NCBI GenBank assembly: GCA_037833965.1
Contig: AP031355.1
Span: forward strand, 4,055,501-4,119,500
Source of the DNA: Marchantia polymorpha subsp. ruderalis
Taxonomy: Eukaryota > Streptophyta > Marchantiopsida > Marchantiales > Marchantiaceae
Direction of reading: 5' to 3'
Length of the DNA stretch: 64,000 nt
A program made the translations under genes and the position numbers. Position 1 is the stretch's first letter, and each line of letters begins with the position of its first letter. Under the pieces are notes generated by a model, which did not search any database, was not told the origin of the DNA, and saw only the letters and a list, made by a program, of their open reading frames with translations. This document shows positions 11,977 through 20,836 of the stretch, piece by piece.

Positions 11977-12705
11977 ATGGGGCTCGTGCGGATCATGGGA
12001 CCTGCGTGCTGCGATTTGATATTATTGACGATGTTCATACTGATGGTAGGTGCTGTCCAAGCAGCTGATCCAGATCCCCTCCAGGATTTCTGTATTGCAG
12101 ATCTTAGTCACAAATCTGGACAGGGGTATTTTTTGAATGGCTACCCGTGCAAGGATCCGGCAACAGTCAGGGCAGAAGACTTCATCTTCAAGGGCTTGAA
12201 AGATGCCAGCATAATTTCACCTGAAAATCCCTGGGGCGCATCGGCAAATCTCGCCTTCGCCCGTCATTGGCCCGCTTTGAACACGCTCGGAGTCGCGTTG
12301 GTGCGCCTTGATTTGATTCCAGGTGGTGTCATTGCCCCACACACTCACAACCTGGCCACTGAGATTGTGTTCGTCACAGCGGGAGAGCTGTACATCGGAT
12401 TCGTGGCCAACAGTGACGACGTTAGCGCTCCCAACAAGCTGTTCGCTGGGATGGTGAAGGCCGGAGAGGCGTTCGTTATCCCCAGAGGCTTGGTGCATTT
12501 CCAGATGAACAAAGGAACGAAGAATGCTTCGACAATCAACTTCCTCAACTCTCACAATCCGGGAATCTCATTTCTCCCTCTCACTCTGTTTGGAGCCCAG
12601 CCAGCTGTGGATCCGGCTCTGCTGGCGAGGTCTTTCGCAGTCAACGAAACCGCAGTGTCTGCTCTAGAAAGTTTATGGTCTAATTTCAGTGGTTTGTTTG
12701 TGTAA
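11977..12705 (+). CDS. Germin-like protein (secreted cupin), intact
   Basis: Intronless gene of 242 aa, typical germin-like length. Residues 1-29 are a signal peptide ending AVQA. Cys39 and Cys58 are the expected disulfide pair. Cupin box 1 (about 116-136) has the HTH ligands His122 and His124 plus Glu129; box 2 (163-178) reads GEAFVIPRGLVHFQMN with His174 as the fourth Mn ligand. NAS, NET and NFS are possible N-glycosylation sites. Germin-like proteins are apoplastic Mn-binding oligomers, some with oxalate oxidase or superoxide dismutase activity; which applies here cannot be read. An upstream in-frame ATG-less extension to 11929 is open but would bury the signal peptide, so 11977 is chosen, matching the start context of the left duplicate (GTGATGGGGCT). 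The gene is the functional member of the tandem pair. Confidence 0.93.
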   Translation: MGLVRIMGPACCDLILLTMFILMVGAVQAADPDPLQDFCIADLSHKSGQGYFLNGYPCKDPATVRAEDFIFKGLKDASIISPENPWGASANLAFARHWPALNTLGVALVRLDLIPGGVIAPHTHNLATEIVFVTAGELYIGFVANSDDVSAPNKLFAGMVKAGEAFVIPRGLVHFQMNKGTKNASTINFLNSHNPGISFLPLTLFGAQPAVDPALLARSFAVNETAVSALESLWSNFSGLFV

Positions 12706-14819
12706 GGCTTAGAAGTTGAATGGGACACCGTAGACTAGCTAGACTGCGCTTGTACGCAGACATGGCTGTGATTGTCAGCACATCTGCTTGTCCAGATTGC
12801 AACAATAACATGAAGTAGCTTGGATTTCTACAGCACGCTCTTTATCCAGATGTGACTTGCAAGAAGTCAGCAGTGTAGAAACTGACATGATTCTGTATTT
12901 ACCTTATCTTATCTTTTTATCTTATATTTTGTACTTCTGTGTTTTATACGATTGATCTGATGCCACCGATTGAAATGAAAGACAAAGAGATGGACGTGTA
13001 AATTGGGCTGTTCTCCACGGAAAAGATCTAAAGCGAAAATCGCATTGTTTAAATACGTAGCGAGGAAATGAATCAGCTGCAGCTATACTTCGAGCTACTT
13101 ATTCTCAGTCTATACACTCGACGGTTAGCAGGTAAACAGAAAAACAACATGGGCTTGAAGTTTAGAGTCCTACTCTTCACTGGCCAGCACAATCGGGGGG
13201 CCAACCAATGATCGATAGTCTACAAATCAATGTGAACTCTGCCGTGACTTCCTCAGATCTTCAGATTCCTTCTAATATTGCTTCTGGAACGGTAAAACTA
13301 GAGGCACAAGATACCTCAGTGACTACCAAGGACTTGTCCATGGCTGGTCTGAGGCACAGATCGCTTCTACGCTTCCCATGAGCCACTAAACTTGCCACTA
13401 CTAGATTGATCATTTAGTGGAGATCGTCTCCAGGCCAATCAGAGCATCACCCAGACGATAGAGATTGAGTTTTCAGGCCTTTGTCGGTTGAGGGTGAGTA
13501 CCCATAAGCTGAATAGTATAGTGAATGACGATCAATTGAGGAAGCTATGCGCTGATAACTCATTGGCTTGAATAAACTTGTGCGCTGCAGGAGTCTAGCC
13601 AGAAAGCAACTTAATACTCCCAATGAAATAGAGATACAGAGATGGGTGTTGGGTTAGAACGTCAGTTTACCTATAGGTCCCTTTCAGCCAAGCAATGTCC
13701 ATTTGGAGTACCCATGTCCTTGTTAAGATGTAACTATTTTATCATGTGTGTTAATACGCGATTTCGATAAGTCAATGGTAGCTCTTCAAGCATCAGCCTT
13801 ACAAAGCGCAGCTTTGTAATGCGGATAGTAATGCCGCACAATATCGAATGCTTGGAATCTTTTTATGATATAAATCTGAAAGTTGTTCTTTTTGAAATCA
13901 TGGTCTCTGATCGTGAGGCCAATAAAAGAGGACCTTTGGTAGCTGATCATGTAAAACAAAGGAATAAATTAATTATTGAGTTCTCCATGTATTCAATTTC
14001 TACCCTCAGCAGTATTGAGGTTACACAAACAAAACACTTGCAAAGGAGAACAGACCAAACTAACATTCTCACTCCTACTTATAGCTCGAACACTACGCGT
14101 AACCTGCCTGATTGGGAATCGTGCCGATCACATGTTGCACCCCCATTACATGTTCCATGACATACATCGGCCAGATATCGTGGTGATGAGATCTTTGTCG
14201 ATATCTATAGTGAGGTATATTTATTAATTACATATTTAATTTGATGTCGCATACACATAATATTCACGATACGTCAAAGACAAGTCTACCGAATATTTAA
14301 AATTTAGTCAGAAAATGTCCACGATGACATTGCTCATGAGTACACCATAAATTTTGACTGCAGTCGCTAGTACTTGAGATAATGCGTTGATGATATGGAA
14401 GAGAAAGTGGGCTCTGTTCTCTATATGCCAACGAAACCCACACATACGAGCCGTGTTCAGGCTCGCAGCTCTAGTGACGAGGATTTTACAATAATGTCTT
14501 TTCGTTCTAAATAGTGTATGCACTCCACTCTACCAAAACTTTGAAGTAGACCGATTACCTTTGTCTTATTCAAGGTACTCACGCGGCCTATAATTCAGGA
14601 GAAGGTTTTTTAATTTGATTACTAAAATCGTTTTTTTTTTTAATCATTAACTTGGTGATTTCAGCTGTGCTTTAAATCTTTACTTGGTTGACTGAGTTAT
14701 CATTATGACTTTAATTTATCTCATCTTATATCATTTTATAAAATTGTATTTTTAAGTTAGTTGTTCTATATTAAATTTGAAATTTTTCATATAATTTTTT
14801 ATTAATATCTTTATTTATC
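12706..14819. other. 3' flank of germin-like gene, no gene recognised
   Basis: Mostly duplicated flank plus the unique block of about 725 bp described above. Short open frames lack recognisable content. From about 14630 the sequence is very AT-rich up to the abrupt GC-rich retroelement boundary. Confidence 0.6.
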
Positions 14820-14997
14820 ACGGGACACCATGGCCACCCTGGAGACAGAGGTCTCCGTGGTGTTGCGGCGGTTGGGACTGCGCAGTCGAGCTGAGGACTG
14901 GCAGGGTAGGGAGTTAGTGCGCGGCAGTCCGCCGCGCAGGAGGCGAAGCACAGGTTCTACGGAGTGTAGTGTAGCGTGGTTCCGTGCAGGCGTGTAG
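14820..14997 (+). pseudogene. C-terminal remnant of the LTR-encoded ORF3
   Basis: Encodes the conserved ending with RLGLRSRAEDWQGREL, the basic RRRRSTGS tail and the terminal WFRAGV followed by TAG, as in the complete B copies. Only about 58 codons remain. A non-functional fragment within the truncated B LTR. Confidence 0.85.
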
Positions 14998-15852
14998 CGT
15001 AGTGCAGTGTAATGCTAGTTAGGACTTAGAAGGTATAAAGTAGTTCAAGGCGTCTTGCCTTGGGATTTTTCCAGTTTCGGAAGTGCAGATCAGGAACTCA
15101 TTTTCTCTGCGTGTTTGTGTCCTTAGTTCTGTCACCACAAGAGAGGAGCTACACCTTAGCGATCCGCATTGTGTAGCTGAAGGCCTTCGGCCGAAAATTC
15201 AAAGCTAGTACATTGGTTAGAGACTTGAGTAGTTCGGATCTACACCTGCGGGTGATTGTCGATGCTCGGAGCCAATAACTAGTTAGATACTTGAATAGTT
15301 TCGCCCCTACACCTTCGAGTGTTTGTTCCTGATTGTACTCCTTCGGGATTTTTCCCCTGAATGCCAAAGTGAAGTTTTGCTACTTCGTGTAAGCCTTGGT
15401 TGTAAATTCAGGTTACGCTGCAGCAGGTGCCTTCAGGGTAACCCCTGTAGTATTTCTGGAAATGACAAGTGCCTAAGAATTCAAACTCTTCAATAGACTG
15501 TTGTAGGTGTTACCGGATCGTTTCTCAGTTGAGTCCCTCCGTGCGAACCTGTGTTTTCTGCGCGTTTTGTGAGTTGAGCGTGTTGTTCACCACGTGTGAG
15601 TGACTTCGATCCGAAGTAGGAAGTCCAATCCGGGTTCCCTACGCTAGCAGAAAACTAGTAGAAGGGTTGTAAAAGCCGGAGTTGGGAGTCACTACCCGCA
15701 GCTTTGCTGAGTGTACTCGCGAGAGACTTTCCCCCTGAAATCTTGAGTAGAGGTCCCAACCGATCTCTGGGTTGTGTTTCTGTAGTTTCAGGTGTGTGTG
15801 TGTGTGTGTTGTACGCTGCACTGTGCGACCTCCGAGTGAGCTCCGAGTGAAC
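14820..15852 (+). mobile_element. 5'-truncated B-family LTR relic, left portion
   Basis: The sequence enters abruptly inside the LTR-encoded ORF (C-terminal residues ending in a stop at 14995-14997) and continues through the LTR TATA box (TATAAAG, 15034-15040), the proximal hairpin (15046-15062), the R/U5-like region and a (GT)n tract at 15792-15809. It ends at the target site of element A; the last five bases (15848-15852, TGAAC) are duplicated at 31383-31387. The remaining LTR end is at 31388-31544. The left end is a truncation, so no target duplication of its own can be seen. Confidence 0.88.
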
Positions 15853-15864
15853 TGTGGTAACACA

Positions 15865-15883
15865 CTTTTTGTTTTTTTTGCAG
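15865..15883 (+). promoter_or_regulatory. Candidate 3' splice site at the start of the LTR
   Basis: A T-rich tract ending TTTTTTTTGCAG lies 12-31 bases inside the LTR; the identical copy at 26525-26543 would sit just downstream of pol in genomic RNA. In form it is a very good plant acceptor. It could serve a spliced subgenomic mRNA for ORF3, but no donor was identified. Inference only. Confidence 0.3.
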
Positions 15884-17207
15884 AATTTAAACAATTTTAG
15901 AAAACTAGTACCAAAGCAGTGTTTGTAGCTAGAGAAGGGTACGCTAAATAGAGTGGATTGATGAGATCGTCACGAGGGCACAAAGAATCACGTAGTCGGA
16001 TGTACCAACGCCAACGTCTTCGGCGCCTTCGGCAAAGGCTCCTTTTTGAGGTGTCTCTACTCACGCGCCTCTAGCGTATAAGGAAGCTACGCTTCCGGCG
16101 CAGACACCTCAGGAGGAGGTTTTGCTAAAGACGTCAGGAGAAGGGCCCGGACCTCTAAAGGCATCCGACCATGAGTGCGCCTTCGGCGAAGCGCCGCTAG
16201 CGCGGAAAGGGAAAACCTTCATAACAATCGGGATACACGGTAGATCCAGTTGGTTGAAGTTGCATTAGAAAGAGCTCGGGACGCTCGTTCTAACGAGTCC
16301 AAGAGCGCCGGAGATGGATCAGGAATGGAGAAGTTATGAGCGTCGGCAAACTCGTAGCCGGACATGCGCCGTTCGCGCTAGGGTTCACAGCCGGAAAGGA
16401 TTCCCGTACGCCCTCGGCGATGCGCCTTCGGCGGAATCACGCGCTCACAGGAGGAAACCAACTCAGAGTCGGAAGCGCCCTTGGCGGCTGTTCATGGAAG
16501 GAAAGCGCCGGTCGGATGTACGCCTCCGACGTGGCGCTGACGGCCGGATGCGCTGGCATGAGTTGCGCTGACGGATATGCGCTGGCAGCAACGGACGAGG
16601 CATAAAGGACAAAATAGGCGGTACGACTGCGCGCCGGCGTAATTCGCTCCGGCTGGATGTGCGCCTCCAGCAAGGCGCCGACGGATAATGAACGCACCAG
16701 CGGCGACACGCCTCCGGAGAAGGGCGGGTTAGGAAAAGACAACAGGGCCGACGTATACCCTGCAGCGGACTCGAGTCCGGAAGGTGGCGGCGGCGGGAGA
16801 ATTCAACGTTTAAGCATGCGAATGCGCGCAATGCGGAGACGTGAATTCGCGCATGCAAAGGGCGAACCGTTAAGCCGTATAGCCGGCTGCGTACGTTGCA
16901 ACCAGTAAGAACGTTGGACGTTCTTGAAATCGGAGAAGAAAAGACTGCGCTCCAGTCTCATTCTCTCATTCTTGACTTTGCGATTTCCAGTTCCAAGATT
17001 ACGCGCAAGGGCGGAACGACCTGCAGTGAGAGTAGAGAGTGCGGAGACGAGTTGCACAAGGATCTTGACGGACCTTGAAAGAATTGGGAGTAGCGATCTT
17101 GAACGAGCGCAGAGAGAGTGAGCAGTCAGTGCTTGAGTGGCCGACGCGCAGTGGCGATTGTGAGAGAGTGAGCGAAAGGGAGAACGTTTGTGTGTGCAGG
17201 CAACGCA

Positions 17208-19763
17208 ATGTCGAAGGTTCCCCAACTGCGAGTGTCTCCACTCAGGGTGCCGCAGATCGGTCTACGCGCATTTCAAGATGTGCTGACGAGGCTGAAGCTC
17301 GATTTTCTCCTCTGGGGGTGGAATTGGACGTGTCCGGAGATGGTGCGCGAGTATCTGCAAGAGAGACACAAGCCTTCTCGCGGATTTCGCCCACACCCAG
17401 AGAGATGGGAAATTTGCAATTGGGCGCAGGTGTTGGGCAGGTGTGCCGGCGAGGAAGGGGATCTCCTCTTCGAGGCCGACAGCGTGAAAGTGTCCCAGGA
17501 GGAAGAAGTCTCTTACAATGAGCTCTTCAAGGTGGCTAGACATCCCAAGAACGGTTTCCGGACTCGGGATTACAAGGATCGATTGCGGAGAAATGTCGCG
17601 ACAGCATTGCTGCAGATATTGCAGCCGACCAAGACCGCTTACATGCATGGTTGGCAGGTAGAGTTCGTGGAGCTAGTGTTGTCAGGAGCTCCGGTGCATT
17701 GGGCACGGCTCCTGTGGAAGGTGACGCGCCAACATGCGCAAGAAGAGAGGGGAGGAACGCTCAACCATCTATCGCCTTACTTAATCGTGTTTTACCGGGC
17801 GATGGGATGTTTGACGAATGCTGAGAAAACTCGGTTTCCGCAGCTGAGCCGGTCTTATCCAGGTAGATATTCGAGGGAGGCCGAAGTAGACACGGATCCG
17901 GACGAGGAACCTGCCAGTACGCCTCCGGCTCCGGCTCCAGCCAGAGCAGCAGAAGAACGTCGAAGTGAGCGTATTCCGCGCAAGCGGAAGTGGGATGAGA
18001 GACCTGAGGACAGGCAGCCGGAAGTACCAGCTGCGCCGACTCGTGGTCGGCCCACCCCCGAGCCTCATAGTCGACCAAAACAGAGGGCACGCAGAATGCC
18101 AACTGTTACTGAGGAGACCAGGAGAACTCCGACCCGGCGGAATCTCACACAGGAAGAGATAATTGCTCAGGTCCTAGGGAAGACGGCAGAAACCTCTGCA
18201 CAGAAGGCACCACGGCCTTCGGGAGGAGATGGACGGACTGACGACCGGCCGACTGCGAGTCGGATGACTGAAGGTCGACAAGCGGAAGGAAGGCCAACTG
18301 AACGGCGCGTGGAACCGGACAGCAGGCCGGAAGCAGAAGAGAGTTTGGCTGACGAGCCAACAATCCTCAGAGGGTCGTCTTCGGCGGAAGGCACTTCTGG
18401 AAGAACGCCCCCAACAAGCAGGCCAAGTGGAGTCAAGACGCGCAGGGTGTATCCGACTCCCAGTCGGACAACTGCTGATCGGCCGACTGCGAGTCGGACA
18501 ACAGAGAGTCAGCCGGATTCGCCGACTGCGAGACGGATGGGGCCAACGACCAGTGTGCGGACGCCTTCGGCGGACGCACCTTCAGCAAGGACACCTTCCG
18601 CGCAGATTGCGCCGGAAGGACAGGCAGCAGAAGCGGGCGGTGCAAGAGTGACAAAAGTCACTACGGCGTCGACCCCTTCACAAACCGAAGATCGAGCCGG
18701 AACAGGGGCTCAAGCAGTGGGATCTCCCACTGCCCTGGATATTTTAGCAGGCAGTGGAGCAGCAGTCGCAGAGGAAGCTGCTGCGCGCCACAGTTCCAGG
18801 GAGTCGCCAAGGGATTCGGTGGCGACTGAGATCCTCGAGACTGAGGATGAGACGAGCTCGGAAGAGCAAGAAGAGGATTCGGTGCAGAAAACGCCAACAG
18901 GGGTGCTGTGCGAACAGATAGTTCCACTCCTGCGATATCTGGATCGCAAGACATCCAAATACGCAAGTGCCTTAAAACCGCAGTCTTATGTGGAGACAAT
19001 CAGGCGAAGGACGAGGAGCAAGGTGGCAAGGTGGGCCTCTAGATGCGGAGTATATGTGGATAGGAACACCGCCCTCCGACAACACCTGGCGGTCACCCAG
19101 AAGCTGTACCAAGCCTTGCAGCAGCAGAAGGAGGATGCGGCGACGAAGAGTCAGGCGGAGGCCGAACTAATACGGGCAAAGATCGAGTCGGAACTGCAGG
19201 AGGAGCGGAGACAGAACAAAGTCCTAGCAGCCGAGCTTGCGCGCCAGACGCGCGCCTTAGAGGAAAGTCAACGAGCCCGCAAGGAGGATGAGGAGTTGTT
19301 GTGCAACTTGCAAACCGAGTGCTCGGATTTGAGGGCACAACGTGCGGATTTAGAAATGCAGCTGGCAGAGGAGGAGAGCAGCTGCAGGGCACGAGGAGAG
19401 TTGGCGGCACGGGTGACTCGTTGTCTAAACGGATACACCCATTGGGAGGTGGCAGCTCAAGAGAGGGTTACACTCCGGGAGTTCGAGCTTCGGGCGGCGG
19501 CATTGACGGAAGGTGACAGTCGGAGTCGGCGGCGAGTGGCGAGAAAATTAGAAACTTTCTTGTCGGGTGCGCGCGACACTATGGCGCACTTGCAGTCGGA
19601 AGTCACCACAGCGCTCCGACGCCTGGGGTTACGCAGCCGGTCGGAAGACTGGCAAGGTAGAGACAGTAAGCGGAGCAGTCCGGCGCGCAGGAGGCGCAGC
19701 ACCGGATCTGCTGAGTGCAGTAGAGTAGTTTGGTTTCGCGCAGATGCTGCGAGTGGTAGATAG
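17208..19763 (+). CDS. LTR-encoded ORF3 protein, 851 aa (5' LTR copy)
   Basis: Long open frame within U3, sense to gag-pol; function unknown. The start at 17208 is chosen because the AACGCAATG context is shared with B-family copies. About 1-215 is a conserved, Trp-rich, probably helical region (FLLWGWNWTCPEMVREYL, RTRDYKDRLRR, GAPVHWA, GGTLNHLSPYLI). About 255-263 is an NLS-like RIPRKRKW. About 265-560 is Pro/Arg/Thr-rich low complexity. LLRYLDRK at about 574 opens a conserved block, about 622-740 is a coiled coil, and the tail is basic (RRRRSTGSAEC). No membrane segment or signal peptide is seen, which argues against an envelope protein. Similar blocks in families B and C point to protein-level constraint. 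In the 5' LTR it lies upstream of the TATA box, so the 3' LTR copy is the one present in genomic RNA. Confidence 0.8.
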   Translation: MSKVPQLRVSPLRVPQIGLRAFQDVLTRLKLDFLLWGWNWTCPEMVREYLQERHKPSRGFRPHPERWEICNWAQVLGRCAGEEGDLLFEADSVKVSQEEEVSYNELFKVARHPKNGFRTRDYKDRLRRNVATALLQILQPTKTAYMHGWQVEFVELVLSGAPVHWARLLWKVTRQHAQEERGGTLNHLSPYLIVFYRAMGCLTNAEKTRFPQLSRSYPGRYSREAEVDTDPDEEPASTPPAPAPARAAEERRSERIPRKRKWDERPEDRQPEVPAAPTRGRPTPEPHSRPKQRARRMPTVTEETRRTPTRRNLTQEEIIAQVLGKTAETSAQKAPRPSGGDGRTDDRPTASRMTEGRQAEGRPTERRVEPDSRPEAEESLADEPTILRGSSSAEGTSGRTPPTSRPSGVKTRRVYPTPSRTTADRPTASRTTESQPDSPTARRMGPTTSVRTPSADAPSARTPSAQIAPEGQAAEAGGARVTKVTTASTPSQTEDRAGTGAQAVGSPTALDILAGSGAAVAEEAAARHSSRESPRDSVATEILETEDETSSEEQEEDSVQKTPTGVLCEQIVPLLRYLDRKTSKYASALKPQSYVETIRRRTRSKVARWASRCGVYVDRNTALRQHLAVTQKLYQALQQQKEDAATKSQAEAELIRAKIESELQEERRQNKVLAAELARQTRALEESQRARKEDEELLCNLQTECSDLRAQRADLEMQLAEEESSCRARGELAARVTRCLNGYTHWEVAAQERVTLREFELRAAALTEGDSRSRRRVARKLETFLSGARDTMAHLQSEVTTALRRLGLRSRSEDWQGRDSKRSSPARRRRSTGSAECSRVVWFRADAASGR

Positions 19764-19797
19764 GATAGCGTAGTGCTAGTTAGGATCTTTTTGAGAG

Positions 19798-19804
19798 TAT
19801 AAAG
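19798..19804 (+). promoter_or_regulatory. LTR TATA box of element A
   Basis: TATAAAG begins 35 bp after the ORF3 stop codon. The same element is at 30458-30464 in the other LTR, and TATAAAA or TATAAAG stands at the same place in every B copy (15034, 34887-34893 on the minus strand, 49340, 59268). Transcription would start about 30 bp further on, placing ORF3 in U3. Confidence 0.7.
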
Positions 19805-19809
19805 TAGAT

Positions 19810-19826
19810 CAAGGCGTTTTGCCTTG
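19810..19826 (+). promoter_or_regulatory. Conserved hairpin just downstream of the LTR TATA box
   Basis: Six-base arms CAAGGC and GCCTTG enclose GTTTT. In B copies the arms are CCAGGC and GCCTGG at the same place (for example 49352-49368), a paired change that keeps the stem. It lies at or just before the predicted transcription start. Confidence 0.5.
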
Positions 19827-20744
19827 GGACTCTTCCAGTTTCGGAAGTACAGATCAGGAACTCACTTTCTTGGCGTGTTTGTGCATTTTGGTCCTGGCAC
19901 CACGTAGAGAAGCTGCAGCATAGCGAAGTTACCGTATGTTGTAGTTGAAGGCCTTCGGCTGAATGTTCAGAGCTCGCACCCGGTTAGAGACTTGAGTAGT
20001 GCGGATCTGCACCTGCGGGTGATTTCTGATACTCAGAGCCGGCTGCGAGTTAGATACTTGAACAGTTCCCCCTTACTCCTTCGAGTGACATATCCTGATT
20101 GTACTCCTACGGGAAGTTTCCCCTGAATGCCAATGTGAAGTTTCATTACTTCGTGTAAACCTTGGTTTGTAATTCAGGTTGTGTGTGTGTTACTGGATCG
20201 TGTTTTCAGTAAGTTCTCAGTCGGGTCTGCACTCCCTGCGTTTTGTGTGATAGTCGAGGGTGACGTCCACGGCGTACGTAGAGGCTTCGTTCCGAAGTGA
20301 GAAGTCCAGTCCGGGTACCCCCGCTAGTTCCTGGCGGAAGGGCAGTAAAAGCCGGAGTGGGAGGCACTTCCTGCAGAACCTCTGAGTGAACTTGCGAGAC
20401 ACTTTCCTCCTGAAATCCGAAGCGGAGGTCCTGACCGACCTCCGAGTTGTGCTTTTTGCCAGTTTCAGGTGTGTGTGTGTGTGTGTTGAGTGACCAAGCT
20501 GTACCGTGCATCCTCCGAGCATCCTCCGAGTTGAGTTCCTCCTCCGAGTCGAGCCTCCGAGTCGAGCACTACAGTATTTCTGGGAGTGACAGTCGCCTAG
20601 AATTCAAACTCTACCAAAAGTCTGTTAAACGTGACACTTTTACTCTGTGTGTTGCCTCTGTCCCTGTGGGTTCGATCTTTTTACCACCATACTGCAGTTT
20701 TAGCCTTTGGTGGGTTATTACATAAGGAGCCGACAACTTCTTTT

Positions 20745-20762
20745 TGGCGCCGCTGCCGGGGA
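20745..20762 (+). promoter_or_regulatory. Primer binding site, tRNA-Asp type (element A)
   Basis: TGGCGCCGCTGCCGGGGA begins 22 nt after the LTR end. It matches the complement of the 3' end of plant tRNA-Asp(GUC), CCA included, except for one base in the middle. This primer is typical of Athila/Tat-like plant elements. Confidence 0.85.
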
Positions 20763-20794
20763 CAGTGCGTCAACACCAGAACCCTTGAGCAGCA

Positions 20795-20836
20795 ATGCTC
20801 GGTGAATGTCGACGAGCGATAGTGTGGGAAACCTGA
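20795..20836 (+). CDS. 13-codon upstream ORF overlapping the gag start
   Basis: ATG at 20795 opens a 13-codon frame starting MLGECR and ending TGA at 20834-20836, in a different frame from gag, whose ATG is 11 nt downstream. Element B3 has the same arrangement, length and first six residues at 50389-50430. It probably tunes gag initiation by leaky scanning; the overlapping bases are partly constrained by gag itself. Confidence 0.45.
   Translation: MLGECRRAIVWET

Larger units (their letters stand above)
11705..14760 (+). repeat. Tandem segmental duplication, right copy
   Basis: Partner of about 7545-9890. It contains the intact germin-like gene. Relative to the left copy it carries about 725 extra bases at roughly 13051-13775, without coding potential or obvious terminal repeats; this is an insertion here or a deletion in the left copy. 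Truncated retroelement sequence begins close to its right end. Confidence 0.75.
15853..20722 (+). repeat. 5' LTR of element A (4,870 bp)
   Basis: Direct repeat of 26513-31382 at an exact offset of 10,660 bp. It begins TGTGGTAACACAC and ends GGGTTATTACA. It holds a 1.35-kb leader, the long ORF3, a TATA box at 19798-19804, a hairpin, a roughly 0.9-kb R/U5-like region and a (GT)n tract at about 20469-20486. The one difference I found is C at 18735 against T at 29395. Such length is exceptional for an LTR and is explained by the ORF it contains. Confidence 0.95.

Noticed and set aside
17208..19763. ORF3 as an envelope-like protein
   Set aside because: Its position downstream of pol in genomic RNA fits, but there is no signal peptide, membrane segment or glycoprotein pattern.
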